A DNA stretch of 64,000 bases from Eremomyces bilateralis CBS 781.70 (GCF_010015585.1 NW_022985068.1:1495406-1559405); one strand, 5' to 3'. Shown: positions 21,975-32,880, numbered from the stretch's first letter. The notes: a model not told the origin generated them from the letters alone. Translations and numbers: made by a program.

Positions 21975-23199
21975 TCACTCCACCACCTCCCCCGCACCAC
22001 TCCCCCGCAACTCCAACAACCCCGTCGCCGCCCGCCCCTTCACCACGCTGCTCGTCAACTCCCGCTCATCCACCAACTTCTTCGTCGGCGACTTCGCCGG
22101 CGTCATACTCGGGAGCGAGCGCTCGGGGGACAGGATCGCGCGGGGAGGGGACGACGCGGGCGTACGGTTGGCGTGGTAGTGGGGTGCGTAGATGTGGCGG
22201 GAGGAATAGGAGGTGGGGATGAGGACGGGGGCGGGGAGGAGTTTGGGGATGGGGGCGGGAGGGAGGTTGGTGGTTGGATAGGAGGTTGAGCGGGCGGGGG
22301 ACGGGTTAAGGGCGGGTGACTTCGATGTGTTTCGGGGGTGCTTTGGACTGGCTGTAGGGGATTGCCTAAGGGACTCTTTGTCGGGAGGGCTCTCGCTTGC
22401 GTTCGAGGTGTCCATGGGGGTATCGCCGGATGACAGTTCTAGGGAATGGAATGGCACATTCATCTGGTCGGTTCGGACTTTGTACAATGCGACTTTAAGT
22501 CGCAGACGTAGGGTCTCGGCTCTCTGTGTCCGTCGTTAGTCTCGCTTACGCTCTTACAGGCTTATGCAAAACATACCGAGCTGGATGAGGGAGAATTTGC
22601 TTCTTCAAGAGCTTTCGGTGACGTTTCTGCCGTGTTGGCCGGATCCACGTGCGGATTATAGTCTATCAAGGACGAAAATGATTGGGTTTGCTGCGTGTTT
22701 GGTCCTTCCTGGCTGGCGGTCATGGAGACATCGGGGTTTTGCACAGCGTCGTGCATTGTCGAGTCGGCGGTTATGTGATTGGCGTCCTTCTCTCGTCAAT
22801 ATGCGGTCCTAGATATCAAGATTTGGGGAACCATACATGCTCATGATTCTGCAGGTTTATACTCGGCATTGCTGCAGCACATGGAGCCATTGCCTTGGGT
22901 CGCAGTGCATCCCTGGAACGCTCGCGTTCCGACGCGTCTATCTCCATGAACGATCGTTTTCGCGCCGTAGTGGGTGGGATGTCAGGAACCATGGGTTCTC
23001 GCCCGTTCCCTCCGCCTAATATGGACGGTCGGACTGGTTTCGCTGGAAAGTCCGCGAGCTTCATAATCGGTTTGGCGGGCCCGTCCGCCACGTTCGTTAC
23101 CCGTGAGAGTGGGGTCTTCGCGTTGGGGGAGAGTTCTCGCAAGACGTTTCGTAGGGGCGACCGCATCACCGGGGAGTGTTGAAGCCGTGGGGCGTCCAT
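21975..23199 (-). CDS. Whi5/Nrm1-like G1/S transcription repressor
   Basis: Model on the minus strand: 22837-23199, 22577-22789, 21975-22523, about 374 aa (introns 47 and 53 nt; the acceptor of the first is one of two in-frame AGs). Most of the protein is low-complexity Ser/Pro with many SP/TP sites, expected for a CDK target. The diagnostic part is a short block right after the second intron, about residues 193-222: RAETLRLRLKVALYKVRTDQ followed by MNVPF. It matches the GTB (G1/S transcription factor binding) motif of Whi5/Nrm1 family repressors, which dock on SBF/MBF complexes. The role is inferred from this motif. RxxL sequences near the N-terminus could be degradation signals. Whether it behaves more like Whi5 or Nrm1 cannot be told. 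Confidence 0.75.
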
Positions 23200-23592
23200 A
23201 TTGCTCTCGAAGGGGGTTCGGCGTCAAAGGCCGGATCGATGCAGGAAGGTGGTGGTGGTTGTCTGCAGTTCGGGTGTATACATATATGACACGTCACGGA
23301 GGGGTAGAAATAGAGTCGATATGCAGATTGTGCACCAGATACGCAACCCTTAAGCAATTATAAAGAGAAGAAGAGAGGAATTGGGTGTGTTCAGGACTTC
23401 AGGTCAAGAATACCGAACTTATGTCAAAATTATATTGTTCGAGACGCGACTTTTTGTTGTTGATCGGCTTTTGGGAGCTTGGATCCACCGAGGGACCCTC
23501 ACCAGCGAGACTCCGAGGACCCTGGCCCACCTGGTTCACCAACAGCAATGGCATCTGAATTCCGATCCAGCCTTCAATGTTCAAAGCCGCAT
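23200..23592. other. Promoter region of the Whi5-like gene
   Basis: About 390 bp between the start codon of the Whi5-like gene and the stop of the RAD51 paralogue, both on the minus strand. It should hold the promoter of the former. No ACGCGT (MBF) site was seen, although CACGTCAC-like sequence occurs near 23288. No gene recognised. Confidence 0.35.
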
Positions 23593-24835
23593 CTATTTCA
23601 ATTGATCCATTTCGCCCATCCTTCCGATTCTGAAAGCATCCCATCGCCCTCGTCTTCCTCCCGATTTATCCCCAATCACTTCTACCACAAGATGATAACT
23701 GCCTGAACTTCCTATGTACCCGGTCCCGTGAAACCCGGAATGGGCATGGTCGTCCGCTGCCCGGTCTCCTCGTGTCGATGCCGCTGCGTGCATGAATATA
23801 TGAAGGGATGCGAACCGCTGCAATGCTCTTCCCAGCGCTGGTTGTGCTTGCGCGGCACGGGTTGAGAAGACTGACGATGTAGGTCTTATGTTGTCCAGGG
23901 AGAAAGAGGCTTGCTGTGCAGAATCATCTGAAAAGATCGCGGTCGGTAAGGTTGAATATGTGCTAAATCCGGGGCGTCGAGGCGGCAGCGCAGTATTTAT
24001 GACCACTACTGTGACGGAATGACTTCGACATAGAGCATTTAGGCTTCGAAGGAACGAGGAGAGCACGGCATTCCCTTCTAAACGTCAAGTTTGGATTTCA
24101 TCGTCTTCTTGAGAACCGACCTGATGTATAACCCGTCTTTATGAGTGGCGTGAAACAATTGGAAAGGTTGTCGATGACAACAAAATCAACCTTGCCTTCG
24201 ACCTTGTCAGCCGGCCCCCGAGTGTTGTCCTTGGGGTCAGGCATATCGTGAGTCGCCTTCACCTCGTCCAACGCTTCCTGGATGCCGATATGATCGAACA
24301 CTCGGATAATGCGAATCCGTGCTAGTAGTCCAGTCAAGCAGCTTGCCGCATCCGCTTTCGATTGGCCAGACTGGCGGCCATCTATGGTAGCCGCAAGGAC
24401 TTGTCTAAGCCAGAATAGATCGAGAACACCAGTCGTATCAACGATCGCCGCAGAAGAACCGAGACTTTCTAGGAGATGCTCGGCAAGGAGCCGAAACGAC
24501 AACTGGAGATCGACCTGTCAAATCTAGATTTGCTAGGAATTGACTCGAGAAGGCTGACTTAAAGTAAAAGGGGACTCGTTAGGTTATAAAACCCGAACGG
24601 AACTTACATAGGTCTTTCCGGTACTTGCCTCTCCACTAATCGCGGTTATCCCAGGAGCAATTTGCAAACCCTCATGGTCATCGAGGAGGAACGTCAACGA
24701 ATTGGTGTTGTTGGTTTCATCATTCGCACCTCGGGTTTGGGGCACTTCTGCGTCTTTTGGCTGCTGATTGTTTTGCCTTCGTGATCTTTCTAAGAGCAGT
24801 AGCTGGTCCGCAAGATAAGGCGTGGCTGCTGCCAT
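23593..24835 (-). CDS. RAD51 paralogue (RecA-fold recombination protein)
   Basis: Nuclear homologous-recombination ATPase-like protein. Model on the minus strand: 24608-24835, 24121-24514, 23593-24077, about 368 aa. Seen: Walker A GEASTGKT at about 68-75, completed just before the first intron; Walker B KVDFVVIDN at about 184-192; then a RecA-core strand SVTVVVINTAL. It lacks the long N-terminal domain of Rad51/Dmc1. A disordered loop of about 100 residues separates the core strand from the end. This matches divergent paralogues such as XRCC2/Rlp1 or RAD51D/Rdl1, and I cannot choose between them. The second intron as modelled is only 43 nt (24078-24120), at the lower limit, but the joined frame gives a sensible protein. 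Confidence 0.75.
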
Positions 24836-25890
24836 TATTTTAAACCGACTGCTATCGTGAGTTCAGCTCCTGGCATTCCCAGGTTCGTGGATGAGAGAAG
24901 GTGGGTTGGCAACTTCGACCATTTTCAATACATTAAAAACACCAGGTGATTCTATCTGCTCTTTGTGCTGTTACTATCAGGATCGGTTTGGGGATAGAAC
25001 CAGAAATAAAGGTGAATAGAACATGAATGTATAGACGTGTAGTTGAGGTTGACCGCTACGTGGGGCGGGGATTTACGGCGTCTCCTCTTCACTTCAGCCC
25101 TCTCCGTTTGTTCCTCCACACACTCCCATTGACGCATTGCATTAAACACTCATGGGGTATATACGTTTTTGGAGTTACAAAGACAGAAATGGCATTAAAG
25201 AGCAGGAATTACAGGCTTGGAATTTAATAACAACTGCAGGTGTCTGAGACTCCGAGTCCCGCCATCAGTGCCCCTGACAGGATTTGGAATTCAGTCATCA
25301 ACACTCGACGGACGCTTGCTTAGGCAACGTCGGGTTCCTCAACAGGAAGAAAGAGACGGTATTCTAGGTCCAGATGTCTCTCCAGATGCGGAGGAACTTG
25401 AACGGGAAGCCATTCAGTCGTTGGTCGCCGAAAGGGTGCGCACACATTCGGACGGGAGTGTCGGGTTCGGAGTAGGTATGCACGAACACTGATCTAGAAC
25501 CAGCCGATATGGGAGAATTGGAGTAGTCCAGCCATCTGGTATTGGAAGTGTTGGAAGGGTATTCCCTCTCTTCTGCCCCTGATGAGCCTATCAGGTAGGG
25601 ACCGGCTAATCTCAACTGCATGTTGAATATGCTGTCCTACGATACGGTACTACCTTGAGCTCTTCTATCGTCTTTTTTATCACCATTCCAATCATGGTTA
25701 TAGAGCAGCACGATCCCTTATATATGGTATCAATCTGCTACTTCGATTTCAATTTTCGGCTCTCTACCTTCGCCTCGCATTCGCGTCGTCCTACTCGAAA
25801 ACACTGATCTTCTCACCTCAATACATCCTTTATCCACTCGATAGGAGCAAAGCCCCTGAAGGAACGGGTATTTTTTGTTTATCTCTTACA
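24836..25890. promoter_or_regulatory. Divergent promoter region, RAD51 paralogue / secreted protein gene
   Basis: About 1.05 kb between two outward-facing genes. Pyrimidine-rich sequence (25740-25830) immediately precedes the secreted-protein gene and probably forms its leader. Several 60-90 codon open frames overlap, none with a recognisable domain. Confidence 0.4.
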
Positions 25891-26376
25891 ATGAAGCTAC
25901 TCGCCCCTCTCCTCACCTCCATGGCCACCCTGACCAGACTTGTGGCATCAGTAGCGATCGACTCCAGCACCAATGCCCTCCAAGAGATCGCTCCTACTAA
26001 TTTCTACCCTCGTCCAGGAGCTATCTACAATGTCACTGACAACTCACTGATTTCTCTCGACCCCACAACATCGATATTCACAAGTTTGGTATCCAAAGCC
26101 GATGATGTCTGTACTCTCCAATCCTATAGGTGCAAGAAGCAGAACAAGACCTGGGTCTGGTGGTGTCGCTGGGAAGACGATCGGGAGAACGTTTTCTGTC
26201 GGGTTTGCGGGGCTGATGGGACGGATCCGATGGGAGAGATGCACTGCATAGAAGATCGAGTGAGGACTCCACAGTGCGTGGACTTCGTCTATTGTGAAGA
26301 CTGGTATACTTGTGTAAGTCGGCTACGCTGGTTTCACGGTATTTGATCTGACTACGTAATGTAGATCGGCTGTTAG
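25891..26376 (+). CDS. Small secreted cysteine-rich protein
   Basis: Model: 25891-26313 and 26365-26376, about 144 aa. It starts with a clear signal peptide (MKLLAPLLTSMATLTRLVASVA), with likely cleavage after the Val-Ala near residue 22. The mature part has an N-glycosylation-type Asn (NVTDNS), then ten cysteines packed in the C-terminal half, including WWCRW, FCRVCGADG and YCEDWYTC. Reading through the intron gives a longer Arg-rich tail ending FHGI; splicing the 51-nt intron (GTAAGT donor, CTGAC branch, TAG acceptor) instead gives a neat Cys-Ile-Gly-Cys end, which I prefer. No known family was recognised. Effector-like or extracellular structural roles are possible. It has its own promoter and no co-clustered secreted genes. 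Confidence 0.75.
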
Positions 26377-26844
26377 AGCTAGAAGCGAGGTGGGTCTCGC
26401 GGCATCATCCACCCGGTTGAGAGGTTTTGGCCTGGGGTTGAAAAAAACAATGAGGCGAGGATCATGGAATGACAGACTGGGGCGACGATGGAGGTGTGTT
26501 CCAGACTACGATTTTTGGAACCCAAATGTCAAAGCATATAAAAAGCAAACATTGTATCGACTTGTGTAATTGAAGACATCTTTCATTGAACTTGGTTATT
26601 CTACATGTCTGGTATCTCGCCTTAGATACCCAATTCTATCGTCTCTATGAAGCCAGCTTGCATCATGATCATATCGAGTCGACTTCGTAAACCTCTGGGG
26701 GATATTTTATGCCCTGAAACAATCGCGTGCTCCACGAGCGTATCGACGAGCTGCATTTGGGCTTGAAGTCCCATGTATCAAGCGCCAATGGCTAGAAATT
26801 CTCCTTCATTGAAAGAACGGGATCCGTTTGCATGGAGTATGCCT
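26377..26844. other. Convergent 3' intergenic region
   Basis: About 470 bp between converging stop codons of the secreted-protein gene and the DUF3074 gene. Nothing beyond the two 3' ends was recognised. Confidence 0.4.
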
Positions 26845-29027
26845 TCAATCCTTTGAGCTGTCCTTGCTCTTCTCGCTCCCCAGCTTCCCACTCTTCCCAC
26901 TCTTCATACTCCCCCCCTCTCTCCCCCCATTCCTCTTCCCATCCAACGCCCCCCACCCCTCCGCCCTCATCCTCTTCAACGTCTCCTTCCCCTCTTCCGA
27001 CCGCCCCAACACCGTCACCATCCTCGTATTCTCCCTCTGCAACTCTTCCACCTGCGCCTTCAAGATCTCGTTCTCCCGCTTCACCAGCTCGCACAACCGC
27101 TTCCACTGGTCCCGATCCCGCCGTATCCGCTTCCCCTCCCCCTTTTCCGCCTCCTTCTTCCGCCGCTCCTCCCGCTTCGTCCGCTCCCGCTCCCGCTTCT
27201 GCTGCAGCTTCGCCAGCTGCTGCTCGTGCTTCGCCGCCTGCTTCGCCACCTCGCGGTCGTGCCGCTCCTGCGCCCGCGCGAGCTCCTTCGCCTCTTTCTC
27301 AGCGGCCTCTTTCGCTTTGCCGGGGTGGTCGGCCGGCGGGTCGCGGAGCTGCGATTCGGAGCTGAGGCGCTTGGCGTCAATTTCTTTGCGCTTCTGCTCC
27401 AGCTTCTCGAGTTCCTTGGCGTGCTTGAGCCGGAGGCGCGCCTCCTCTTTGTCGGCTTCGTCAGTCGGATTGTGAGTCCCCTCGGGAGGGGTGCTCCCCA
27501 GGCTGGAGCGTTGGGAGCCGCCCAGGTCTCCTTCTTCGAGTGCTTGAGCAAGGGATGATTGACGCTGCTCGTTTGCTGTGGTCCATTGTTCGGCGCTGGC
27601 GAAGCTCTCGAGGCTGGTGGAGTCGGTGTCGCTAGAGTCTTCGTCGACGTTGGGGAACAAGAACTTTTGCGCATGTGGCGTCAGTTGCGCTAGACTTCCT
27701 TCGATTTGGCTTGATATGGATGACAGGATTCCTCTTTCATCGCTGGGTGTTTCGTCTGTGTGATCCTCCTTCGCTGGTCTCTCCACCTCCGCATTCTCTT
27801 TCAAAGGCACACCACCATCCACTTCTCGTTCCACAAGAGCTTCCGTCTCCATTTCTTCATCATCCGACACTGGCTCTGGAAGATCCTCCTCCTTCAGCCC
27901 ACATGCCCAGTCCACAAACTTTGTTGCGTCCTGTGTGATGGAGCCAGGGGTCCCTCGTTCCACCATAAATCGCGGGATTCCGCCCCCGGGATCCGACCGT
28001 GTGATCATGATCCACTCCACGGGGTTCCGGTTACTATCATACATTCCCCCAGCCGACGATCGACGCGGTCTACCGTCCTCATCCCTTCGAGCGGATTCCC
28101 CTCGCGACTTGGCGCCTGCGTATGTTGACGCCCGTTGTCTTCCGCGCGCGCTACCCTGCTCTGAGGGATGTTGAAGTTCAGAGTCGGATTGAGATTTGTG
28201 GGCGGTGAGGGGAATCTCGCGGATGATCTCCACGGATTCGTAGTGGCCTCGGATCAACCCTTGTCGGGGCGCCGCTTGCGGATGGTCGACGGGAATGGAC
28301 ACAAGCATGTAAGTCCGACCGGTGGTGTCGATCGGTGGTGTCTGCTCGTCGGAGGAGGTGGTAAGAAGGAGGGTTACAAAGTCGCGAGGAGAGGTTGGTC
28401 CGGGGAACTGCGCTGAAAGAAGACACACTAAGTTCTCCGTCAGTAAAAGGTAAAGACTGCTTCCGTATGTAGAGGCAAACCTTCCATTCTCCCTATGCCC
28501 TTAACCAACTTCCTCTCCAACAACTGATCCGCTCCAATGCCTCTGACAGCCCCGGATCCTGGCCCCCCTTCCACCGCCAAGCTCGTTTTGAATTCCTTCT
28601 TCATCGCCCTCATCCAATGGTCGAAGCTGAGCCCCTCATGTATACTCCTCCGCCCAAACCATGCCCCATGCCGGTCATGTGCCGCCATCTTATATACCGA
28701 TATCCCTAGTACGTTACTCCCCGCCGAGACCTTCAGCGGTTTTCCCCACTTCTCCCACAGCTCCTTGACCTCCGGCGCCGGGGGGGGCGGCCGCACAGAG
28801 GAGACCGTCATCCCTGCCGCGCTCGTCGCTGGATCGGGATCGGCCCGGGAGAGTGTAGAATCCGTCGACGGTTGGCCTCCTGGCGGCGGTGGCACGGAGT
28901 TCCCTATGAGCTCGGCATCCTCAAAAACTTGGCGGAGGTAGGTGGGGAGGTCATCCATGGGGATGTCGGCGAAAGGGACGGGCGAACCGCTGCCGAGGGT
29001 TTCGAGGGCATCGTATAGTCTCGACAT
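26845..29027 (-). CDS. DUF3074 START-like domain protein with C-terminal coiled coil
   Basis: Model on the minus strand: 28481-29027 and 26845-28427, about 709 aa, with a 53-nt intron (CTGAC branch). The N-terminal ~330 residues match the fungal DUF3074 domain, a START/Bet v1-like fold: HGAWFGRRSIHEGLSFDHW, then after the intron CLLSAQFPGPTSPRDFVTLL, GHYESVEIIREIPL and NPVEWIMITRSDPGGGIPRF. Such folds usually bind a hydrophobic ligand, but no substrate is known to me for this family. The C-terminal third is strongly charged (Lys/Glu/Arg heptads, about 480-640), a long coiled coil with a basic ending. Cytosolic localisation is likely because no signal or membrane segment is visible. Next to it, divergently, lies a second START/SRPBCC-fold gene. 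Confidence 0.85.
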
Positions 29028-29582
29028 GGTTGCGTTGCGTTGGTGGTAATATGGGACGTTTGAAGGAGCATAAAGCCAAACAGACAGCTTTAGGATCGTT
29101 CATACACTCTGGTATACGGCTACTACTACTATATGGGTCCATTAGAAAAGAATTGGGAAATCAGAGTTGTAGACTTGTACCTGTCCAGCATCAATTGTAG
29201 GTCCGTTTGTTTCCTCAGGTTCACTGTTGGCGGTTGTCCAATTCGATATTGTAGAAGAATTCCAATTAGGACAAATTAGAATGACACAGTCCTCCCAAGG
29301 ATAGCAATATGTTCTAGACCTAGAATTGGAATACAGATCTGCAGATTCTAAGCTGGTGATGATGGTGATCACTGGAGGCGGTACGTACGTACTCTCAACT
29401 TTACGCCCCTAATTGTGCATCGACGTCACGCATGGACTTAATCCAAGTCCAGATCCGGTTTGTACCTTATCAACTGGAATCATCTCTTCTATTACCACCT
29501 ATTTCATACCCTAAGCGTTTAGCATTCCTACCGGTACGATCACGAACCACCTGTTACTTCTTGTGATATCAAGACTTGAGCC
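29028..29582. promoter_or_regulatory. Divergent promoter region between the two START-fold genes
   Basis: 555 bp between outward-facing DUF3074 and SRPBCC genes. It contains short direct motifs such as TCCAATT and several AATTGG copies in both orientations between 29150 and 29330. No gene recognised. Confidence 0.4.
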
Positions 29583-30233
29583 ATGACGGACACTACGTCA
29601 CTTTCCCGGTGGCCCCCGGCCGAAGGTCTCTCCACCCCTATCGTCGCCCGCAAGGATGCCATTTTGACAACCTCTGCATCCATCTCTGTATCAGCTCCAG
29701 CCCAGCGGGTTTTCGACCTGCTCCTCTCGACGACCAGCTATCGAGAATGGAACACCTGGGTCCCTCGAGTGTCCATCCAATCTCAGCCGGAGGGCGTCCC
29801 CCACGACTCAACCGATCTAGCGGTGGATACTAAGTTCACGTTCCATGTCATCATGGATGAAAGGAATCCGGGCAAGGTGTTCGACACGGGGTTGCGCATA
29901 ACGGATATCTCGACCCCGGCGAATCCATCGTCCTATATCCCTCAAGAGGTACTGGACGACGATCCAACGTACACTGCAGATCTCTCCACGATCTACCGCG
30001 TGTCGTGGAAAACAGAGGGGGGTTGGATAAATGCAGGTATGCAGGCTGAGCGGTTTCATGAGATTATTGTGGTAGGCGAGAATGAATGCGAGGTGCGGAC
30101 TTGGGAGGTCATGGGCGGAGTCCTCGCAAGGACGGTTAAGTGGATGATGGCGAAGACGCTAGATGAGAAGTTCGTGTTGTGGGTTACTAGTCTCAAGAAG
30201 GCGGCTGAGGCACCCCAGGGCAGTTCGACCTAG
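29583..30233 (+). CDS. SRPBCC/START-fold (polyketide cyclase-like) protein
   Basis: Single exon, 216 aa. Pattern of the SRPBCC superfamily: an opening strand TTSASISVSAPAQRVFDLL, then STTSYREWNTWVPRV, a long beta sheet with KFTFHVIMDE and YRVSWKTEGGW, and a final helix (ARTVKWMMAKTLDEKFVLWV). These proteins form a deep hydrophobic cavity for lipids or polyketides. No catalytic residues are diagnostic, so its ligand is unknown. No signal peptide. Possibly co-regulated with the divergent DUF3074 gene through the 555-bp shared promoter (inference from layout only). Confidence 0.82.
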   Translation: MTDTTSLSRWPPAEGLSTPIVARKDAILTTSASISVSAPAQRVFDLLLSTTSYREWNTWVPRVSIQSQPEGVPHDSTDLAVDTKFTFHVIMDERNPGKVFDTGLRITDISTPANPSSYIPQEVLDDDPTYTADLSTIYRVSWKTEGGWINAGMQAERFHEIIVVGENECEVRTWEVMGGVLARTVKWMMAKTLDEKFVLWVTSLKKAAEAPQGSST

Positions 30234-30426
30234 ATGTTACAGCAGAACTTGAACAGAATCAAGAATTCATATGCGAACTAGTTGGAACGCCTCTAGAATA
30301 TACATATCCGTGTGTCACCCCGTCTTGCGAGATTCTCGTGTGCCGTTCGCACCCCAGGCTGCGTTCTGATATATGTAACTGCCTCCTCTCCGACCCCAAT
30401 ATCAGCTAGAACAGAATTCCTCGCGC

Positions 30427-30893
30427 TCATGCGATGCCTTGATCCTTGATTCCATGCGGCAACCACTTCGGCCGTTTGATGTTCTTCTCCTCATCCGGCG
30501 CCTCCAACATCCCCAGTCGCCGTATCTGTTTCTCGGTCGGGGCGTCCACTCGCGGATCCTCGAGGATCTTCTTCCGGTAGGCAGCCTGTAATTCAGATAC
30601 CCGTTTCGCCTGATAAATGTCAGAATGGCCTGGATCTGGATTGATGGTCATGGCTCTTGGCGCACCTCCTTCCTGTGATATAGGCACTCGTAGTAGTCCT
30701 CTAATGGCAGTTGGCATTTCGTCAACCCTTTTCGGCTCGGATCGTCGGGATTCGCATTCACAGCATAGCATGCCAGAACTTCTTGCCAGAATGGAAAGCA
30801 TCGTGACGGGCCTATTGGGGGATTAGCTGAGGGTTCGATTGGTGGGCAATTGAAGGTGTACATACCGCCATGGAGGCCGTAACCGGATGCCAT
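30427..30893 (-). CDS. NADH:ubiquinone oxidoreductase 15 kDa-type subunit (NDUFS5-like)
   Basis: Accessory subunit of mitochondrial complex I facing the intermembrane space. Model on the minus strand: 30866-30893, 30666-30811, 30427-30609, about 118 aa. The spliced N-terminus is MASGYGLHGGPSRCFPFWQE. Cysteines sit in two C-x9-C-like pairs (RCFPFWQEVLAC and KCQLPLEDYYEC), the CHCH arrangement used for Mia40-dependent import. The C-terminal half is charged, ending RPKWLPHGIKDQGIA. The first intron (30812-30865, 54 nt) is a multiple of three and free of stops, so unspliced RNA could still be read through. Confidence 0.88.
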
Positions 30894-31800
30894 CCTGTGG
30901 AGTTACAACGGGAGGTCCGTGGGAAAACACTCAAGGGATATGACCAACTTGACAGATGGGTTAAAGGCAGGATGTCCTCCGATGTGAAGTAGCAGTGCAG
31001 CGCATATTGAAGCTGCTGTAGTTCCAGGGTGGGTGTGGTTATCTGTGTTGTGATTGGACAATGGCCCAGTCACGTGCATGGCGCTCACCACCACATGCCC
31101 TCTCAATTGCCATTTGCCAAATTGATCTCCTCCTGTCTACACCAGCTAATCCTTAGTATTACTATCTTCGTCTATATCCGTCTATCCAACCTATCAGGCT
31201 TTCAAAATGCATGGGTATTGCTCCTCTGGACATATCTGACCATTTAGGCCGTGGGTGACTTGTTCACGGCACAGTCTTTCGGCGCCTGACTCCCGGGAAC
31301 TGGTCGATGATCGGTCGCCTGGCATTCTACGATGTATCATTTATAAGGTAGAGACGCCGGCTGATCTATCAAGAATTCAAGATGCATGGATAGCTCTTTG
31401 CTGAATCCTCCGAGAACTCTTCGATCTCCCCTGGCATTCTACGTTTTAGGAACTGACACGCCGGCCGATGGATACTGGATATTGACCAGGGGATGACGTT
31501 GCTTACTTCGAACCAGAATTCCTGTGATCGATGTCGAACTCTACAACCTTCGACATGCAACCCCGCTCGAAATATGCTGCAGCTCACTGCAGCATAAGCT
31601 GACCGAAAGAATCAAAGGTACAGACCCCATATCCATTCATCCGGGGGCTTAAGGTTCCAGATTTAGGACACACCCGGAGTTATGAGTAAGATCATCCATT
31701 GCCTCTATATCCGTTGTATCGCTGGCGATCGTGATCGTTGAGCATGCGCGAAGTCAGTCCTTATATACATATATATACCTACTTCACTATTTTCGCTTGA
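30894..31800. other. Intergenic region with weak diverged duplication
   Basis: About 900 bp. Two related stretches, about 31297-31366 and 31413-31472, share GGCATTCTACG and GACGCCGG/ACGCCGG cores about 112 bp apart, which looks like an old local duplication. A CACGTG site lies at about 31073. No gene recognised. Confidence 0.4.
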
Positions 31801-32880
31801 ATGACGACTCGATTCATGAAGTCTGCCTCGTTGGTTGCATCGTTCCGTAAAGTCTTCCATATCCTTACTAGCAAGCGTTCTATCAGATCCACCTCCCACA
31901 ACTCTAAAACCATGGAAAAGATTACAGAAGTCAAAAATGGCGTGGATGGACCTTTATCCCATGTATTAGGCCAGGACTTCACCCAGCACGTCAAGGACTC
32001 CATTGGCCCAAAAGCTAGCCCTAGGGTTCGAAGCGTCCTCCAAAGCCTCACTCAACACATGCACGATTTCGTCTGAGAGAATGAGCTCACATTTAACGAG
32101 TGGATGTCGGCGATTGAACTGGTACTATCCATTCAAACTACCCCGACGGGCCAGTGCCCAGAACGAAGCTCTGACCGATGATAGATCAATGAAAGCGGCA
32201 AATTCTCGACCCCCGATCGAAATGAAACCCAGTTACTCTGCGATCTGCTGGGTCTCGAGTCGCTCATCGACTCGGTCGAATTCTCGCAGCAACACAGTCG
32301 GAGCAACCCGACGCTGACGGCCATCCTCGGCCCCGTCTATCGGCAGAACCCCCCCGCATACCCCTACGGCGCCTCGATCATCCAGCACTCCCCCGAGACC
32401 TTCCCCGAGACTGCCGCCATGACCGCCCGCATCTTCGGTCGTATCACCGACGCCGACACCGACGCGCCCATCCCTGGCGCCGAGGTCGACTTCTGGCAGT
32501 GCGCGCCGAACGGCCTGTATGACATCCAGGACCCGCAGCAACCATACATGAATCTGCGGGGGGTGTTCACCAGCCGAGACGACGGGTCGTACAGCTTAGT
32601 CGCTCTCGTGCGACCCCGTATCCGATCCCGGAAGACGGACCGGGCGGGAAGTTTCCGGCGTTGATGGATCGGCAGCCGTATCGGCCGGGGCATCTGCATT
32701 TCTGGATCCGGGCGGAGGGGTATAGGAGTTTGATAACGCAGGTGTTCGAAAGGGGGGGTGAGTTTCTGGAGAATGACAGTGTCTTTGCGGTGAAGGGGGG
32801 GCTTTGTGTCCAGTTCGAGAAGGAGGAAAGAGGCGGACGCCTTGGCGGTTGGAGTGGAATATGAAGCTTGGTCGATAGCG
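31801..32880 (+). pseudogene. Intradiol ring-cleavage dioxygenase pseudogene
   Basis: Related to catechol/hydroxyquinol 1,2-dioxygenases, non-haem Fe(III) enzymes that open aromatic rings in the beta-ketoadipate and related pathways. The N-terminal helical domain (GPKASPRVRSVLQSLTQHMH), an intron at 32122-32184 with good GT...TAG signals that restores INESGKFSTPDRNETQLLCD, and the catalytic domain (GAEVDFWQCAPNGLYDIQD, MNLRGVFTSRDDGSYS, RPGHLHFWI with the H-x-H iron ligands) are all recognisable. Three breaks: a TGA at 32074-32076 where relatives have an Arg codon (CGA to TGA), a one-base-type frameshift near 32611-32620 just before the YPIPEDGP segment, and another near 32828-32838. The start may be 31801 or the ATG at 31912. 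Little other decay is seen, so loss looks fairly recent. Sequencing error cannot be excluded for one break but is unlikely for three. Confidence 0.85.

Noticed and set aside
31297-31472. Diverged ~60-bp duplicate as a possible transposon terminal repeat
   Set aside because: Copies are short, direct rather than inverted, only ~112 bp apart, and enclose no coding sequence.
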